Assembly: GCF_009905375.1 (NCBI RefSeq)
Contig: NW_027418075.1
Coordinates: forward strand, 1-64,000
DNA length: 64,000 nucleotides
Direction of reading: 5' to 3'
From: Apium graveolens
Taxonomy: Eukaryota; Streptophyta; Magnoliopsida; Apiales; Apiaceae
Shown: positions 24,004 through 35,712 of the stretch, in pieces
Numbering within the stretch: position 1 is the first letter of the stretch
How the letters are laid out: each line of letters starts with the position of its first letter
The notes under the pieces: model-generated
Databases searched by the model: none
What the model saw: the letters and a program-made list of their open reading frames with translations, nothing else
What the model was told of the DNA's origin: nothing
Program-made: the position numbers and the translations under genes

Positions 24004-24334
24004 TCTAGGATTCTTACCTGCAATCTTATAAGTATTTTAAGTGTATAATCTATAAAACTGAGAAAAGAATGTAAACATACAGTACATGCACGTCCAAGAC
24101 CCATAGTTTATTAATGACTCTGGTCAAAGATATAAAGACTTACAAACGTTAAAATGCTAGAAAAAAGGAACAGAAAAGGAAAACTCCTGGAGCACTACAA
24201 CCACTACACTCGATCCTATAAAAACTCAACTGCTAGCACGACTCGGTCTCACACGACCAGTTCAATGGCTAAGACTTTCAGACAAACTAAAACAGATAAT
24301 TTATTAGTAACAAAATTCAGATTAAAAGCTAACA
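24004..24334 (-). repeat. 5' LTR of the nested copia element
   Basis: 331 bp, homologous to 22287-22616, and followed on the right by the TTTCT duplication. The complement of the tRNA primer site lies just to its left (CTCTGATACCA near 23991-24001). Confidence 0.85.
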
Positions 24335-24339
24335 TTTCT

Positions 24340-24690
24340 CACAGCTTCTTGTAAAATGGTGAGGTTTTTGGAGAGATTATTCCTTAACTGCGCCTCCAAC
24401 AAGGGGATCCTATTTTTCTTTGTATTTTTATGTGTAGAGGGGTTGAGTAAGGAAAAACGAGGATTGGGATTGATTCATGAGTGTGTTATTTCTCGAGATG
24501 CTCACCCCATATCTCACCTTTTGTTCGTAAATGACGGTAACTTTTTCTTTGATGCATCAGAGGTAGAGGCCTTCACTATAAAGAGATTATATGTAGGTAT
24601 GAACTTATGTGAGGGAAAACTGCTGTCAATTTTAACAAGTCCATCATTGGTTTTACTCTAAATAGGGGAATAGAGGTAGTAAAGATTACA
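24340..24690 (+). pseudogene. LINE reverse transcriptase fragment, 3' piece
   Basis: Continues the RT interrupted by the copia element. One frame has NGEVFGEIIP and a degraded GLRQGDP box (LQQGDPIF). Another has FVFLCVEGLSKEKRGLG, VISRDAHPISHLLFVNDGN and FFFDASEVEAF. The catalytic FADD motif is changed to FVND. It ends near VNFNKSIIGFTLNRGIEV at about 24680. Endonuclease, the RT C-terminal end and the poly-A tail are not seen, so this is an internal fragment. Confidence 0.85.
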
Positions 24691-25734
24691 ATTTAACAAA
24701 ATAAGATAATAATTCTAAAGAGTAATCAATAAATTTAACAAATATTTTTATTTTTTAAAAGAGAGAAAAGATAGAACATTCACATCACAAGGTAAGAAAA
24801 GAGTACAAAAAGATGTCTATTTATAAATTTGACTAACAAGATAAATAAGGAAAATTGAAAATCTAAATAGCCCTATAAAATGATTATGAATTGGTACTCA
24901 TAATTTCAAACATTAAAAACAAATAGTAAAGAGATTCATATGAAGAGGTGTAGATGGTATAAAAGAATAATAATTTTGCCAATGGATGAATAGGGAAAAA
25001 AGAGATAATTTTAACATAAGGGAAGAGGACAAGAATTCACATCAGGAGATACACACAAAAAACTTTAACTAAAAGGGTAACAATTTAAAATTCTATGCAC
25101 CACTATATTTAAAAAATATATAATAATTAAAATAGAGAAGGTAAAAAATAAGAAATTACTAATCAAGAACTAAAAACATATGGGCAATATATGCAACAAT
25201 TGTACCCCTTTGTATAAAAAGCTAAAAAACAAATTAATAATTATATGTTTGGGGAGAAGTTAGCCAAATATACTGGTGAACCATATCCATGATCACATGT
25301 AGTTTATACAACTATGATAAGCTATTAGTAAATTTGAACCAACCTAATATTTACTCACCATAGAAATGATAGTAAGATTTATTAATAAATAAAAATACAT
25401 ACTATTATTATTTCACAGTTTTAAAATTACCTTACAAAACTATAACTTAATTTGCATAACTAAATAATAGAAGTTACATGTGTACTGCTTTATAAATAAA
25501 AGCCATTATCACATCTAATTTAAAATAAATAAACCTTAACAACAAATACATGAATACATGACTAATAATTTAGTTAACTAATAGTGTAATGCACACATTT
25601 TGGTTTAGAGACTTGTCAATAAATTTCTGGCATTTATCCATTTGAGTCAACTATAAATGTTGATTTGATTATCCATCTCATAGTTATATTACATTTAAAT
25701 TATTATTATATAACCAAATTTAATAATTAATAAT
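24691..25734. other. AT-rich spacer, nothing recognised
   Basis: About 1 kb of AT-rich sequence with short purine-rich stretches between the LINE fragment and the duplicated LARD flank. I see no coding region, no LTR ends, no hairpin and no close copy of it elsewhere in the window. Confidence 0.5.
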
Positions 25735-26906
25735 TTTTTCATAAATATATACTGTCTCAACTAGTAACCGTGTTATATGAGTACTCTAGTTAGATACCCC
25801 GTTGTAACAACATTAAAAACAACAAATTGTCTCATAAAATGATTTTTGTGGTTTGTATTGTACAATCAAAATTAACTTTGACATTTTTGTTTGTTTTTTA
25901 TATAATAGTCTTTTTTTCACTTTATCTCGTATTATTTAATATATGTTATGTATTTCTATCTCATGTTATATTATATTATATAGTTATATTGTGTGTACAT
26001 TTTATTTTATATATAGTTTTTTGTAATTTTATGTATTTTCTTTTTATAAATAAAATTTAAAATGAGTTTTATAAATTTTCATTATTTTTTTTTGTAAAAT
26101 AATTTTTGTTTTTTTTAATTTTATTATGTGTGGTTAATAACATTTTTAGAATGTTGTCACATGTTCTACAATTTTGTATTCTAAAATTTCCTATATTTTA
26201 TAATTTTTATTAAATAATATAAAAAAATAATATCTCATCCATTTTTATCAACAGCGTTCTATAACTTTTTTTGGTTTTTCAATTTTTTGTATTGTGTTGT
26301 ATATTTTTTTATGTTTCTAAATTAATTTTTAGTTAATATGTGTTCTATAAAAAAGTAAAACTAATGTCATAATTGTGTACGTGTCATATGTAAACTTAAA
26401 AAAGGGGGGTGTACGTAAACTTTGTGAGTGTAGGCATATATAGTTAAGAGAACATGAGAAATCTTAGAGCACTCCTTTTAATCCAATGGATTAAATACAT
26501 ATGTATATTTATATATCTAACTTATTATTATATATTTGATCATAAATACATATATATTTTCAACAAAAAGTTTTAGTACAAATGATTTAGACATTCATTT
26601 CATCATTCATTCATTCATAATTTTGTACTAAATCATACAAACATTAATAAATATATATTCATATATAATTACACACATACAACTTATGCCTATATAATAA
26701 TTTTATTAAGTGGTTAACCTTTTTTGGTGTTTTTAACTTAAGTTTAAAATTTAAATACGAGAATATATACATTATAACTATCAAAGTAGTAATTTAAACA
26801 AATGAATAACACATGATAATTAAATATAAATATCGATATTGTATAATTTTTAATTTCACTTAAACCTCAAAAAGATACTTAATTTAATAATATTTATGTT
26901 TGAATA
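25735..26906. repeat. AT-rich left flank of LARD copy II (duplicate of 1-1192)
   Basis: Collinear with 1-1192, including GAGTACTCTAGTTAGATA and TAAAAAAGGGGGGTGTACG-type landmarks, with small indels. It ends with the GAATA target duplication at 26902-26906. Confidence 0.75.
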
Positions 26907-27628
26907 TGAAATACGGCGACTTTTTTTAGATAATAAATTATACCTAAATATCAAACTAAAACTACAAATTTTATTCATGTTTCGAATAAGTCTCAAATAA
27001 GCAATAAGCAATTTTAAATCCCAAACATAAATTGCATTATATAGCAAATTTTGAAAGAGTTCCAATATAAACATAATGACTAAAATATTATTCCAAACTA
27101 AGCTAGTCCTTGTGCCAAAAGCTTAGTATCTCAAAATACCTGTTGACACAGTTTTATAATTTCCCTTACTATGTACTAAGGTATCATTAGTGTGTGCTCT
27201 AGCACTCTCTAAGTATAAAAGGCTACTTCCCGAACTATATGCACAAAAATATTTTAAAATAAAGTAAAGTGTCAAGATTAACTTACCTCAGTCACTTAAT
27301 GAATCCAAATATAATGCCAAATAATCCTAATTTAAATAGATGAAGCAAAACATAATTAATATATAATACCAATTATTTTAAGAATGATATGTATATAAGA
27401 TGAGGCATAGTAACTGTGTCCACACATAATATATTCTCAGTGCAAAGGTCAGATAAAATTATACAACGCTTATACTAAATGTTCATCCCGACAATAAGGG
27501 AAAAATAAATAAATAAAACATGTTAGTAAACTTCTTAGACTTATAAATATTAACATATACTTATGTATACAAAAAAATATATAACTTATCAAAAAACACA
27601 ATATTTGCATAATCACATTATTCTTCAA

Positions 27629-27694
<66 letters not shown>

Positions 27695-28559
27695 ATGAGG
27701 GACAAGTGCATAAATCATTTAGTGAGAGAGGAAAGGTGTAAAGTATCTTAACAACAAAAATACCACTCCAGAAAATTCAAATTTTCATAATATGCAAAAA
27801 CTAGTTTTAATTATTTATAACATAAAAATATGAATATACATTTGTAAGAACTTTCTCACATTTACCTTGCATAAAATGTAATTACACACAAATATTTATG
27901 TACAAAATATTATGACATAACTCATGTGAAATTAATAACTAAAATTTGTTGATGTGATTACATTAGAAAATAATTTCCAAAACTAGCACATAGATAACAA
28001 AACTTATAGACACCTATAAAATAACAAGTAAAATAAGGTGTTTAATGGTAGGTATGTAGGGAAGGCCTTTAACTATGGCACATGGACTTAAATAGCATGA
28101 AAAAAAATTAGCAGTGTCAAAACATATATACATTCATATGGGAGCACTTAATTGTATATACAAGTCCAAGAGTGAAAATGAATGTAATATTATAAAATAT
28201 AGAATGAAGTAGAACCTACCTAGTAGGAGAGTCACTCTACAAAGAGAAAAATAAAACTAGTAAGGATTATATAGAACTATTGGTTGAACTTATTTCCTGA
28301 TTTACTTTGCCTGTACTCACCCAGTATTAGAAATTCATACCCACTTTCAGTGAACACGTCTTATGAGAACTCCTACTTTTTACCCACTAATAACAACAAA
28401 CTTAAAAATTAAAACAAAAGATAATTATTATTTTTAAATGTAATTATTTTAATTTTGAAAACATATAACTCTATCAAATAAATTTTATAATTTACAAGAA
28501 CAATTAATATCAATATATATAATACAAAATATTTTAATATAAAAAGCCGGCATATTACA
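26907..28559 (-). mobile_element. LARD copy II, left LTR
   Basis: Begins TGAAATACGGCGAC and ends CATATTACA. It is homologous to 1193-2968 and carries a 62-bp TAA tract. The left target duplication GAATA has its partner at 35713-35717, which proves the outer boundaries of this copy. Confidence 0.8.
27631..27692. repeat. (TAA)n microsatellite in LARD LTR
   Basis: About 62 bp of perfect TAA repeat at the shared LTR position. Confidence 0.95.
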
Positions 28560-28805
28560 TTCTACCCACCTTAAAAAAATTGGGTCACAAAATTTAAACA
28601 TGGAAAACATATTTAAATATACCAAAAATAGAAGTAGTTTTTTTATAACGCACCCAACTAAACTCACACGCCACAGCTTGCTCATACCTCATAACTCAGG
28701 TCAAGCCTCACTACTCACACGTTAAACCTCCCTACTCACATGTCAAGCCCAGTCTACAGTAAGCTAACCTAGGCTCTCAATACCATCTAGGCTTTGAATA
28801 CCAAC
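28560..28805 (-). mobile_element. LARD copy II internal region
   Basis: About 246 bp, non-coding. Two PBS-like motifs at 28771-28784 and 28789-28802 (18-bp spacing) lie beside the 5' LTR on the right. A purine tract (complement of TTCTACCCACCTT) abuts the other LTR. Confidence 0.6.
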
Positions 28806-29554
28806 TCTAATACCGGACTTTATTTAGACAATAAATTATACTTAAATATGGAACTAAAACTACAAATTTTATTAATGCTTAGAAAAAATCTCATATAAGC
28901 CTACATAATTTTTTATTTCCAAACATAAATAGCATTATATGGCAAATTTTGAGAGACGCGCCTCCAATACAAAAATAATCACTAAAACATTATTTTAAAG
29001 CAAGCTCAAATCAAGTCCACCTTTAAGATGTGTCAAAAGCTAAGCACGTGAAAGTAATGAGAAAAGAACCCAGCAAGAAAATAATTTTACACTAGTGGAT
29101 CAAGTATCTTAATTTTATAAAACCAAAATTATTATCTGAAAATCCATATGACATAAAATATAACTTAATTCTGCAGCTCGCTAAGACCATAAATACTTGG
29201 TGACACAGTATCAAAAGTTCATAATTTATGTCAATAATGACCCTTACTAAGGTGTTATAAGTTTGTGAGCTCCCGAAACCATGATAATTAGCACTCCTAC
29301 TTAGGTATGAAAGACTAGTTGCTGAACTATAAGCAATTACTAATTGGTGGGAATCCTTGTATCTAAAAAACTGTACTTCATCCATAAATTTTTATATAAA
29401 AATAGTGCAAAAATATTTTAAATATTTTAAAATAAAGTAAAGTGTGAACAGTTAAGTTACCTCAGTCACTTCAATGAAACAAAATATAAGTGCCAAATAA
29501 ATCCTAATTTAAATAGATGAAACACAATATTTTCATAATCACATTATTCCTGAA

Positions 29555-29612
<58 letters not shown>

Positions 29613-30232
29613 CATAATAGTACATGAGGGATAAGTGCATAAATCGTTTAGTGAGAGAGAAAAGGTGTAAAGTATCTTAACAACAAGTATACCATGTGAT
29701 TTCGAGTCTAAAACTAATTCCAGCAAATTCAAATTTTCTCAATATGCAAAAACTATTTTTAATTATTTACAACATAAAAATATGAATGTACATTTGTAAA
29801 AATAACTATCTCACATTTAGCTTGCATAAAGTATAATTACACACAAATATTTACTTACAAAATACTATGACATAACTCATGTGAAATTAATAACTAAAAT
29901 TTGTTGATGTGATTACGTTAGAAAATAATTACCAAAATTAGCAGATAGATAAAAAAGCTTATAAACACCTATAAAATAACAATAAAATAAGGTGTTTAAT
30001 GATAGCTATGTAGGCATGGTCTTTCACAATGGCACATACACTTAAATAGCATGGAAAGAAATTAGGAGTGTCAAAACATATATACATGAAACAGGGGAAT
30101 ATTTAATTGTATATAAAAGTCACATAGTAAAACATGCATGTAATATTATAAAATATAGAATGAAGTAGAACGGACCTAGTAGGAGAGTCAATGTACAAAG
30201 AGAAAATTAAAACCACTAATGATTATATAGAA
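28806..30232 (-). mobile_element. LARD copy II, right LTR, part before MULE2
   Basis: Starts TCTAATACC and is homologous to the other LTRs. It has a TAA tract at 29556-29612. It ends in TATATAGAA (30224-30232), the MULE target duplication. The SINE found at 3591 in copy I is absent here. Confidence 0.75.
29556..29612. repeat. (TAA)n microsatellite in LARD LTR
   Basis: About 57 bp of TAA repeat at the shared LTR position, ending with one CAT interruption. Confidence 0.95.
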
Positions 30233-30431
30233 GAGAAAACGCGGCCTGAGGACAATCTTAAGTTTGTCCCCTAAGGTTATAAAAATAGGACGTCGTTCAA
30301 TATATACATATGATTCATCCATTAATTCATGAACACGTCTCTAACCTCAAGTCTCTCCCTCCCTCAAAATCCAAAACTGTACTCCCTTAAAATCCAAATT
30401 CACCAATCATGTCTTAGTCCAATCCTAAAAT

Positions 30432-30609
30432 TAGGTCTTTAGTTGTTATAGAAAGAGTGGGAGTAGTTCTTGTTTTGTAGGGATTCTAAGTAGTTTATAT
30501 TCTTCTCATGTATTATGTTTAACTTTATCTCTTCAATTTAAGCAAGTTTTCCATTCAATAACTCTAGAAGCAAGCTAAGCGTGCATTGTGATTCTAGTTA
30601 AACCCATCA
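30432..30609 (+). repeat. Truncated 5' LTR of copia in MULE2, with primer site after it
   Basis: It matches the right LTR from 34836 on, so the first 94 bp are missing. The join to the MULE falls at shared TAGG. Its end is followed by the primer site TGGTATCAGAGC (30612-30623), which matches initiator-Met tRNA primer sites of plant copia elements. Confidence 0.85.
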
Positions 30610-30683
30610 TCTGGTATCAGAGCTTAACCATATACACATCTAAATATTCGCACAATCAAATACACTGAACTGTCAGAGAAAAA

Positions 30684-30999
30684 ATGGAAAAAATGGAGAC
30701 CACGAAAGGTAAAGAAGGTTCATTTGGCTTGAGCTACCCACTACTTACAAAAACCAACTACACTGCATAGGCTATGAAGATGAAAGTTTTCTTGCAAGCC
30801 CATGGTGTGTGGGAAGCCACTGATCCCAAGGATCCAAAAGCTCCAACCAACGACAAGATGGATAAGCGGGCGTTAACCATCATTTATCAAGGAATTACTG
30901 AGGATTTACTATTGTCCATTGCAGATAAGAAAACCTCCAAGGACACTTGGGAGGCCATTCGCACAGTACACTTGGGTGCAGACAAGGTAAAAAAGGCCA
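30684..30999 (+). pseudogene. Copia gag, N-terminal fragment
   Basis: The ATG at 30684 begins MEKMETTKGKEGSFGLSYP. After a TAG where related gags have Trp, the frame continues with MKVFLQAHGVWEATDPKDPK, DKMDKRALTIIYQGITED, SIADKKTSKDTWEAIR and ADKVKKAK. This is the N-terminal gag domain. At about 30999 it runs into MULE sequence (GGAAAAACAGCAGTTATCAG), so the rest of gag, the zinc knuckle, protease and the start of integrase are absent. Confidence 0.85.
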
Positions 31000-32284
31000 A
31001 AGGAAAAACAGCAGTTATCAGATTATGAAGATTATGAAGATGAATCACACAACTCTATTCAAGAAGCAGGTTCTATCACGGATGAAGGCTGTCATGTTGA
31101 TACATAAGTGCCTTGATTTGGTATGGAATTTATTACTAGTGAAGTAGTTTACGATTTTTATAAGATTTTTCTTTGAAACAAGGATTTTCTACACGAAAAT
31201 ATTCATCTACTAAATCCAAAGATGGTACGGTTATAAAGAGAGTTGGGGAGGCAAGTAAAACGAAAGAGAGAAACAAGAGAATTTTGTAGGGCTCATATGA
31301 ATATTCATCAAACTAATGGAGTAACGGAGTAACTTGGTGCATTAGGAGTTTTCATAAAACACATACACATCCAATGATTGATTCTCCAAAAAAGAAGGCG
31401 CATTTACGTTCACATCATAAATTATGTCACGAAGAATAGACCAAGATGACCATAGAAGAATATCATAGATGTGGAATTGGGTCGGCTAAAATTTCTCGTT
31501 TGCTTAATGGATCTGGTCAGCCATCAAATAAAATTACTCTAAAACAAATTAGTGATCATCTGAGAATTAGCCGAAAAAGTAACATTGGGAGAAAGTGCGG
31601 TGTAGTTATAAAAAACGTTTTGGAGAGACAAGCACAAGATTCTAAATTTTATTATGCAATAGAAATTTATGAGAATCATGTTTGTAGAAGCATTTTATGG
31701 GCAGATGGAAGAGCGAGGAATTCATATATGTTATTTAACGATATTGTTGTGTTTGACATGACGTACAGAACTAATAGTTTTTCAATGCCATTTGCACCAT
31801 TTACGAGTGTAAATCATCATATGCAATCCACTTTGGTTGGTTGTGCCCTTCTGGCGGATGAGCGTGAAGAGACTTTTATTTGGTTATTTGAAAATTGGTT
31901 GAAATGTAGGTGCAATTATTACAGATTAAGATCCAGCTATCGGTAATGCAATTAAAAAGGTTTTCCCGTATACACATCATAGATTTTGTAAGTGGCATCT
32001 TGGACTACATGAGGATGAACATATTCGTTTACTTTGATCTTCGTATAATCCAGAATTTGATGAAGTCTACTGTAAATGATCAAAAAAAGTAGAAGCATCA
32101 AAGAATCGGAAATATGTTGGACTATGATGAAAGACAAATACCAACACCATTTTGAAGAGCCTCTGACAGAGAAACAAAAAAGCGAAAAGAAATCTTGGAG
32201 ATGGTTAGAGACCATGCATTTGCAAAGGCATCACTGGGTGTGAGCTTATTTAGGGAAAACCTTTTTTGCAAGTACCTCTATATT
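31000..32284 (+). pseudogene. FAR1/MULE transposase, middle section (in mosaic)
   Basis: Follows the copia gag. It contains the acidic DYEDYEDESH region, a degraded FAR1 domain, then 31446-31946 with MTIEEYHRCGIGSAKISRLL, LRISRKSNIGRKCG, ILWADGRARNSYMLFNDIVV, FDMTYRTNSFSMPFAPF and WLFENWLKCR. It also carries the RFCKWHLGLHEDEH segment (31975-32015) that MULE1 has lost. Frameshifts and stops are present. It ends at GTACCTCTATATT, where copia integrase takes over. Confidence 0.8.
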
Positions 32285-34727
32285 CCATCAACTCTTTCTA
32301 GCAATAGGTATTTTCTACTCTTGGTGGACGATTTCAGTAGGGCTATGTGGGTATATATGCTCAAGACTAAGGATAAGGCTCTTGTGTGCTTTAAGAGGTT
32401 CAAGGCATTGGTCGAAAAGGAGTCAGGCGAAGCAATAATGGTTCTCCGAACAGACAGGGGTGGCGAGTTTTGCTCAATGGAATTCAAAACTTTCTTTGAA
32501 GATATTGGTATTCTCAGGCACTACACAGTCCCATATTCCCCACAGTAGAATGAGGTTGTGGAATGTCGAAATCAAACTGTAACAGCGATGGCAAGAAGCT
32601 TATTGTGTGACTGAGATATGCCATCATACATGTGGGGCGAGGATGTTAGACATGCTGTGTATTTGTTGAACCGAGTGCCTATGAAGGCAGTACAAAGGAG
32701 CAACTCCGTATGAAGCCTGGATAGAAGAAAAACCTCAGGTTGACTATCTTCGAGTTTTTGGCTGCATCTGTTACATGAAAGTTCCTAGTGTTCACATGAA
32801 GAAACTAGACAAAAGGAGCAAGTGTGTTGTACAATTGGAAAGGGAAGCCGGAACCAAAGGTTATCGTGTATATGATCCTGAGACAAACAACATACTTGTC
32901 AATAGGGACGTGATTTTTGATGAAGCTAAGGGTTGGAAGTGGAATGAAGCAACTTCATCTGCAAACTTGTCCTCTGCATTATTTGTTATACCAAACCTAT
33001 GACACCCACCTCAAGCGGTACCTTTACACCACAAACTGTGACACCCATCTCAAGTTCCTCCGTTCAGTCACAGAATTATGATTAAAGTGAACCCCCACAA
33101 AATTTAAGACTCATCAGCGACATATACAACGAAACCGAGGAAGTGGAATTGACAAACGAATTGGCTGATGAGTTTTAATTAGAATTAATGAACCTACATG
33201 CTACACACAGGCGGTAAAGGAACAACACTAGAAAAATGCCATGGATTGCGAAATTGAGGCTATAGAGAAAAATGAAACGTGGAGTTTGACAGACTTGCTT
33301 GAAGGTCGTCGAGCCATAGATTTGAAGTGGGTATATAAAGTAAAACGAGATACGAATGGTGAGGTGCTGAAGTACAAGGCGCGATTGGTGGCAAAGGGGT
33401 ATGTACAGAAACTCGGGATTGATTTTGAAGAAGCTTTCACCCTTGTAACAAGGATGGAAACAGTTCGCATGTTGCTAGCACTTGCAACCAGAAATGTGTG
33501 GGAGGTGCACCATTAAGACGTGAAATCAGCCTTCCTTAATGGTAGACTATATGAGGAGGTTTATATCAAATAACCTCAGGGATGCATAAAAGAAGGACTA
33601 GAGACAAAGGTTTACAGGTTATATAAGGCGCTGTATGGACTTCGCCAAGCTCCACGAGCTTGGTACACACACCTAAATAAATGTCTGGAAAAGCTCGGTT
33701 TTCGTAAATGCCCTATGGAGCATGTTGTCTACACTAAAAAGGAGGGAAATGAATCACTGGTCATCGGTGTTTACGTTGATGATCTAATTGTTATAGGCAC
33801 TAATGTGGGGAACATTGTTCAATTCAAAAGGCAGATGAGTCAAGAGTTCGAAATGTCTGACTTGGGTAAGTTAAGCTATTACCTCGGTATAGAGATTAAG
33901 CAAGAAAAAGGTGTCATCAAACTCAAACAAGTTGCATATGCCAAGAAGGTTCTTGAAAGGTCTGGCTTGGATGGCTGTAATGTGGTCAAGTTTCCTATGG
34001 AACCGAAGCTGGTGATGCACAAAGACGAAAATGGTAAGCCTGTTAATGCTACTGAATATAAGAGCACAGTAGCAGGATTGCGATATTTGGTTCACAGACG
34101 TCCAGATATCGCATATGCGGTTGGAGTGGTGAGTCGCTTTATGGGTAGGCCAACTGTGCTTCACCAAGGAGTTGTGAAAAGGATTTTAAGGTACGTACAT
34201 GGTACTCTAAACTACGGATTGATGTACACAAAGGGTCGAGGTGATTACATTTTGTCTGGTTTTTCGGACAACGATTTAGCAGGTGATATGGTGGACAGGA
34301 AAAGCATGGGAGGCATGCCTTCTATCTGGACGAGTCATTGATCACCTGGGTTTCTCAGAAGCAGAGGTGTGTAGCATTGTCTAGTTGTGAGGCTGAATTT
34401 ATGTCTGCTACAGCCACTGCATGTCAAGGAATATGGCTACACCGTCTTCTGAGACAAATTGCAGATGTTCGAGCTGAACCAGTTGTGATATATATCGACA
34501 ATAAATCTTCCATCGATCTAGCTAGAAATCCGGTGTTCCATGGTCGCAGTAATCATATAGATGTGCAGTACCATTTCATTAGAGAATGCGTGGAGAAAGG
34601 GTTGATCACCATTAAGCATGTTAGCACATAACATCAACGAGCAGATGTCTTGCCCAAACCCATGTCTGTGGTAAAGTTTGAAATGATGCTTGAATTGCTG
34701 GGTGTTAAGAATCTTGATCATGTTTAA
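32285..34727 (+). pseudogene. Ty1/copia pol: integrase core, reverse transcriptase and RNase H, broken
   Basis: Integrase begins inside the core: PSTLSSNRYFLLLVDDFSRA, DRGGEF, then a stop where QNG-E is expected. [48 protein letters not shown] and the catalytic YVDDL near 33772. RNase H: a degraded SDNDLAGD, CVALSSCEAEFMSAT, YIDNKSSIDLARNP and RSNHIDVQYHFIRE. It ends with ADVLPKP and LLGVKNLDHV. The integrase zinc-binding HHCC region is lost to the mosaic join. There are at least eight stops or frameshifts, so it is inactive. The lineage resembles the copia at 22287-24334. Confidence 0.88.
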
Positions 34728-34730
34728 ATT

Positions 34731-34741
34731 AAGGGGGAAAA
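34731..34741 (+). promoter_or_regulatory. Polypurine tract of copia in MULE2
   Basis: AAGGGGGAAAA directly precedes the TG of the right LTR, where plus-strand priming would occur. Confidence 0.85.
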
Positions 34742-35009
34742 TGTTGGATTATTTATTTAATCTAAACATAGTTTATTTATTTGCTTTTATTTGTTGAATA
34801 AGTATGTTGCACAGATGTGGGTGTTTGCACTAGAATAGGTCTTTAGTTGTTATAGAAAGAGTGGGAGTAGTTCCTGTTTTATAGGGACTTTCAGTAGTTT
34901 ATATTCTTCTCATGTATTCTGTTTAACTTTATCTCTTCAATGTAAGCAAGTTTTCCATTCAATAACTCTAGAAGCAAGCTAAGCGTGCATTTTGATTCTT
35001 GGTAAACCA
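34742..35009 (+). repeat. 3' LTR of copia in MULE2
   Basis: Begins TGTTGGATTATTTATT after the polypurine tract and ends about GGTAAACCA. It is similar to 30432-30609 over the shared part, with scattered substitutions. MULE sequence resumes at about 35014 (GTGCAAAGTTTG). Confidence 0.85.
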
Positions 35010-35013
35010 ATGA

Positions 35014-35443
35014 GTGCAAAGTTTGAAAATGTAGGGCTGCTGTGCAAGCACGTTATATCTTATGAAACAAAAATTCTTCATGAAGACAATTCTTGAGAAG
35101 TATATCTTACGAAGATGGTACAAAGATGGACACTAAGTTTCCGATACACTACTTATGAAAGGGTTATAACACGTGACTCTAAACTACAAGAATATAATAA
35201 CCTCCTATGAGTTGTCCATTTTTCCCTTCCATTTGTTGGTTTACCATTTTTGTATTGTGAAGTTTGCAGATGCTGGACAAATGAATACCCTCAAAAATAG
35301 TTCTATTATTAGTTGTTTTTCTATAGTAGTTGTGAGTGTATTATATAAGGGATGATTAGAGAGACGTGTGCCTATATATACATACTCGTATTCTTATAAC
35401 CTGAGGGGACAACCGTGAGGTTTTCCTCACGCCCCATTTTCTC
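35014..35443 (+). pseudogene. FAR1/MULE transposase SWIM region and MULE2 3' end
   Basis: GTGCAAAGTTTGAAAATG opens the SWIM zinc-finger part (CAKFENxGLLCKH), followed by ILEKYILRRW and RWTLSFRYTTYE-type sequence, then non-coding DNA to the 3' inverted repeat. It is collinear with 8527-8919 and 60139-60461. There is a small duplicated GATGGTACAAAGATGG. Confidence 0.75.
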
Positions 35444-35452
35444 TATTTAGAT

Positions 35453-35712
35453 TTTATTTTGTGCATGTACTCACCCATTATTTGAAATTCATACCCACCT
35501 TGAATGAACACGTGTTATCTGCACTCCTACTTTTTAGCCACTAATAACAACAAACTTAAAAATTAAAACAACATATAATTATTATTTTTAAATGCAATCA
35601 TTTTAATTTTCAAAACATATAATCTATCAAATATATTTTATAATATACAAGAACAGTTAATATTAATATATAAAATACAAAATAATTTAATATAAAAATC
35701 TGTGATATTACA
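35453..35712 (-). mobile_element. LARD copy II, right LTR, part after MULE2
   Basis: Resumes LTR sequence (GTGCATGTACTCACCC, ACCCACTAATAAC-type) and ends GTGATATTACA, followed by GAATA at 35713-35717. This closes the LARD. Confidence 0.8.

Larger units (their letters stand above)
22287..24334 (-). mobile_element. Internally deleted Ty1/copia element nested in the LINE
   Basis: A minus-strand element of 2048 bp with LTRs at 22287-22616 and 24004-24334 and a 5-bp target duplication TTTCT (22282-22286, 24335-24339). The primer site (complement of TGGTATCAGAG, near 23990) abuts the 5' LTR, and the polypurine tract (complement ATGGGGGAGAA, 22617-22627) abuts the 3' LTR. Only gag and the start of protease remain. 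Integrase, RT and RNase H are absent. Confidence 0.88.
30233..35443 (+). mobile_element. MULE2, interleaved with a Ty1/copia element (mosaic)
   Basis: The outer ends are MULE terminal inverted repeats, GAGAAAACGCGGCCTGAGG and its complement-like CCTCACGCCCCATTTTCTC, with inward homology of about 60 bp. The flanking 9-mers are TATATAGAA (left) and TATTTAGAT (35444-35452). Inside, sequence alternates in one orientation: MULE 30233-30431, copia LTR-gag 30432-30999, MULE transposase 31000-32284, copia integrase-RT-RNase H-LTR 32285-35013, MULE SWIM region and 3' end 35014-35443. The order within each element is kept. Confidence 0.8.

Noticed and set aside
27470..27718. Open frames rich in Leu, Ile or Tyr runs (also 4484-4712, 29544-29732, 35638-35847, 57375-57596)
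   Set aside because: They are produced by TAA microsatellites in LARD LTRs and spacers. There is no protein signature and no conservation beyond the repeat.
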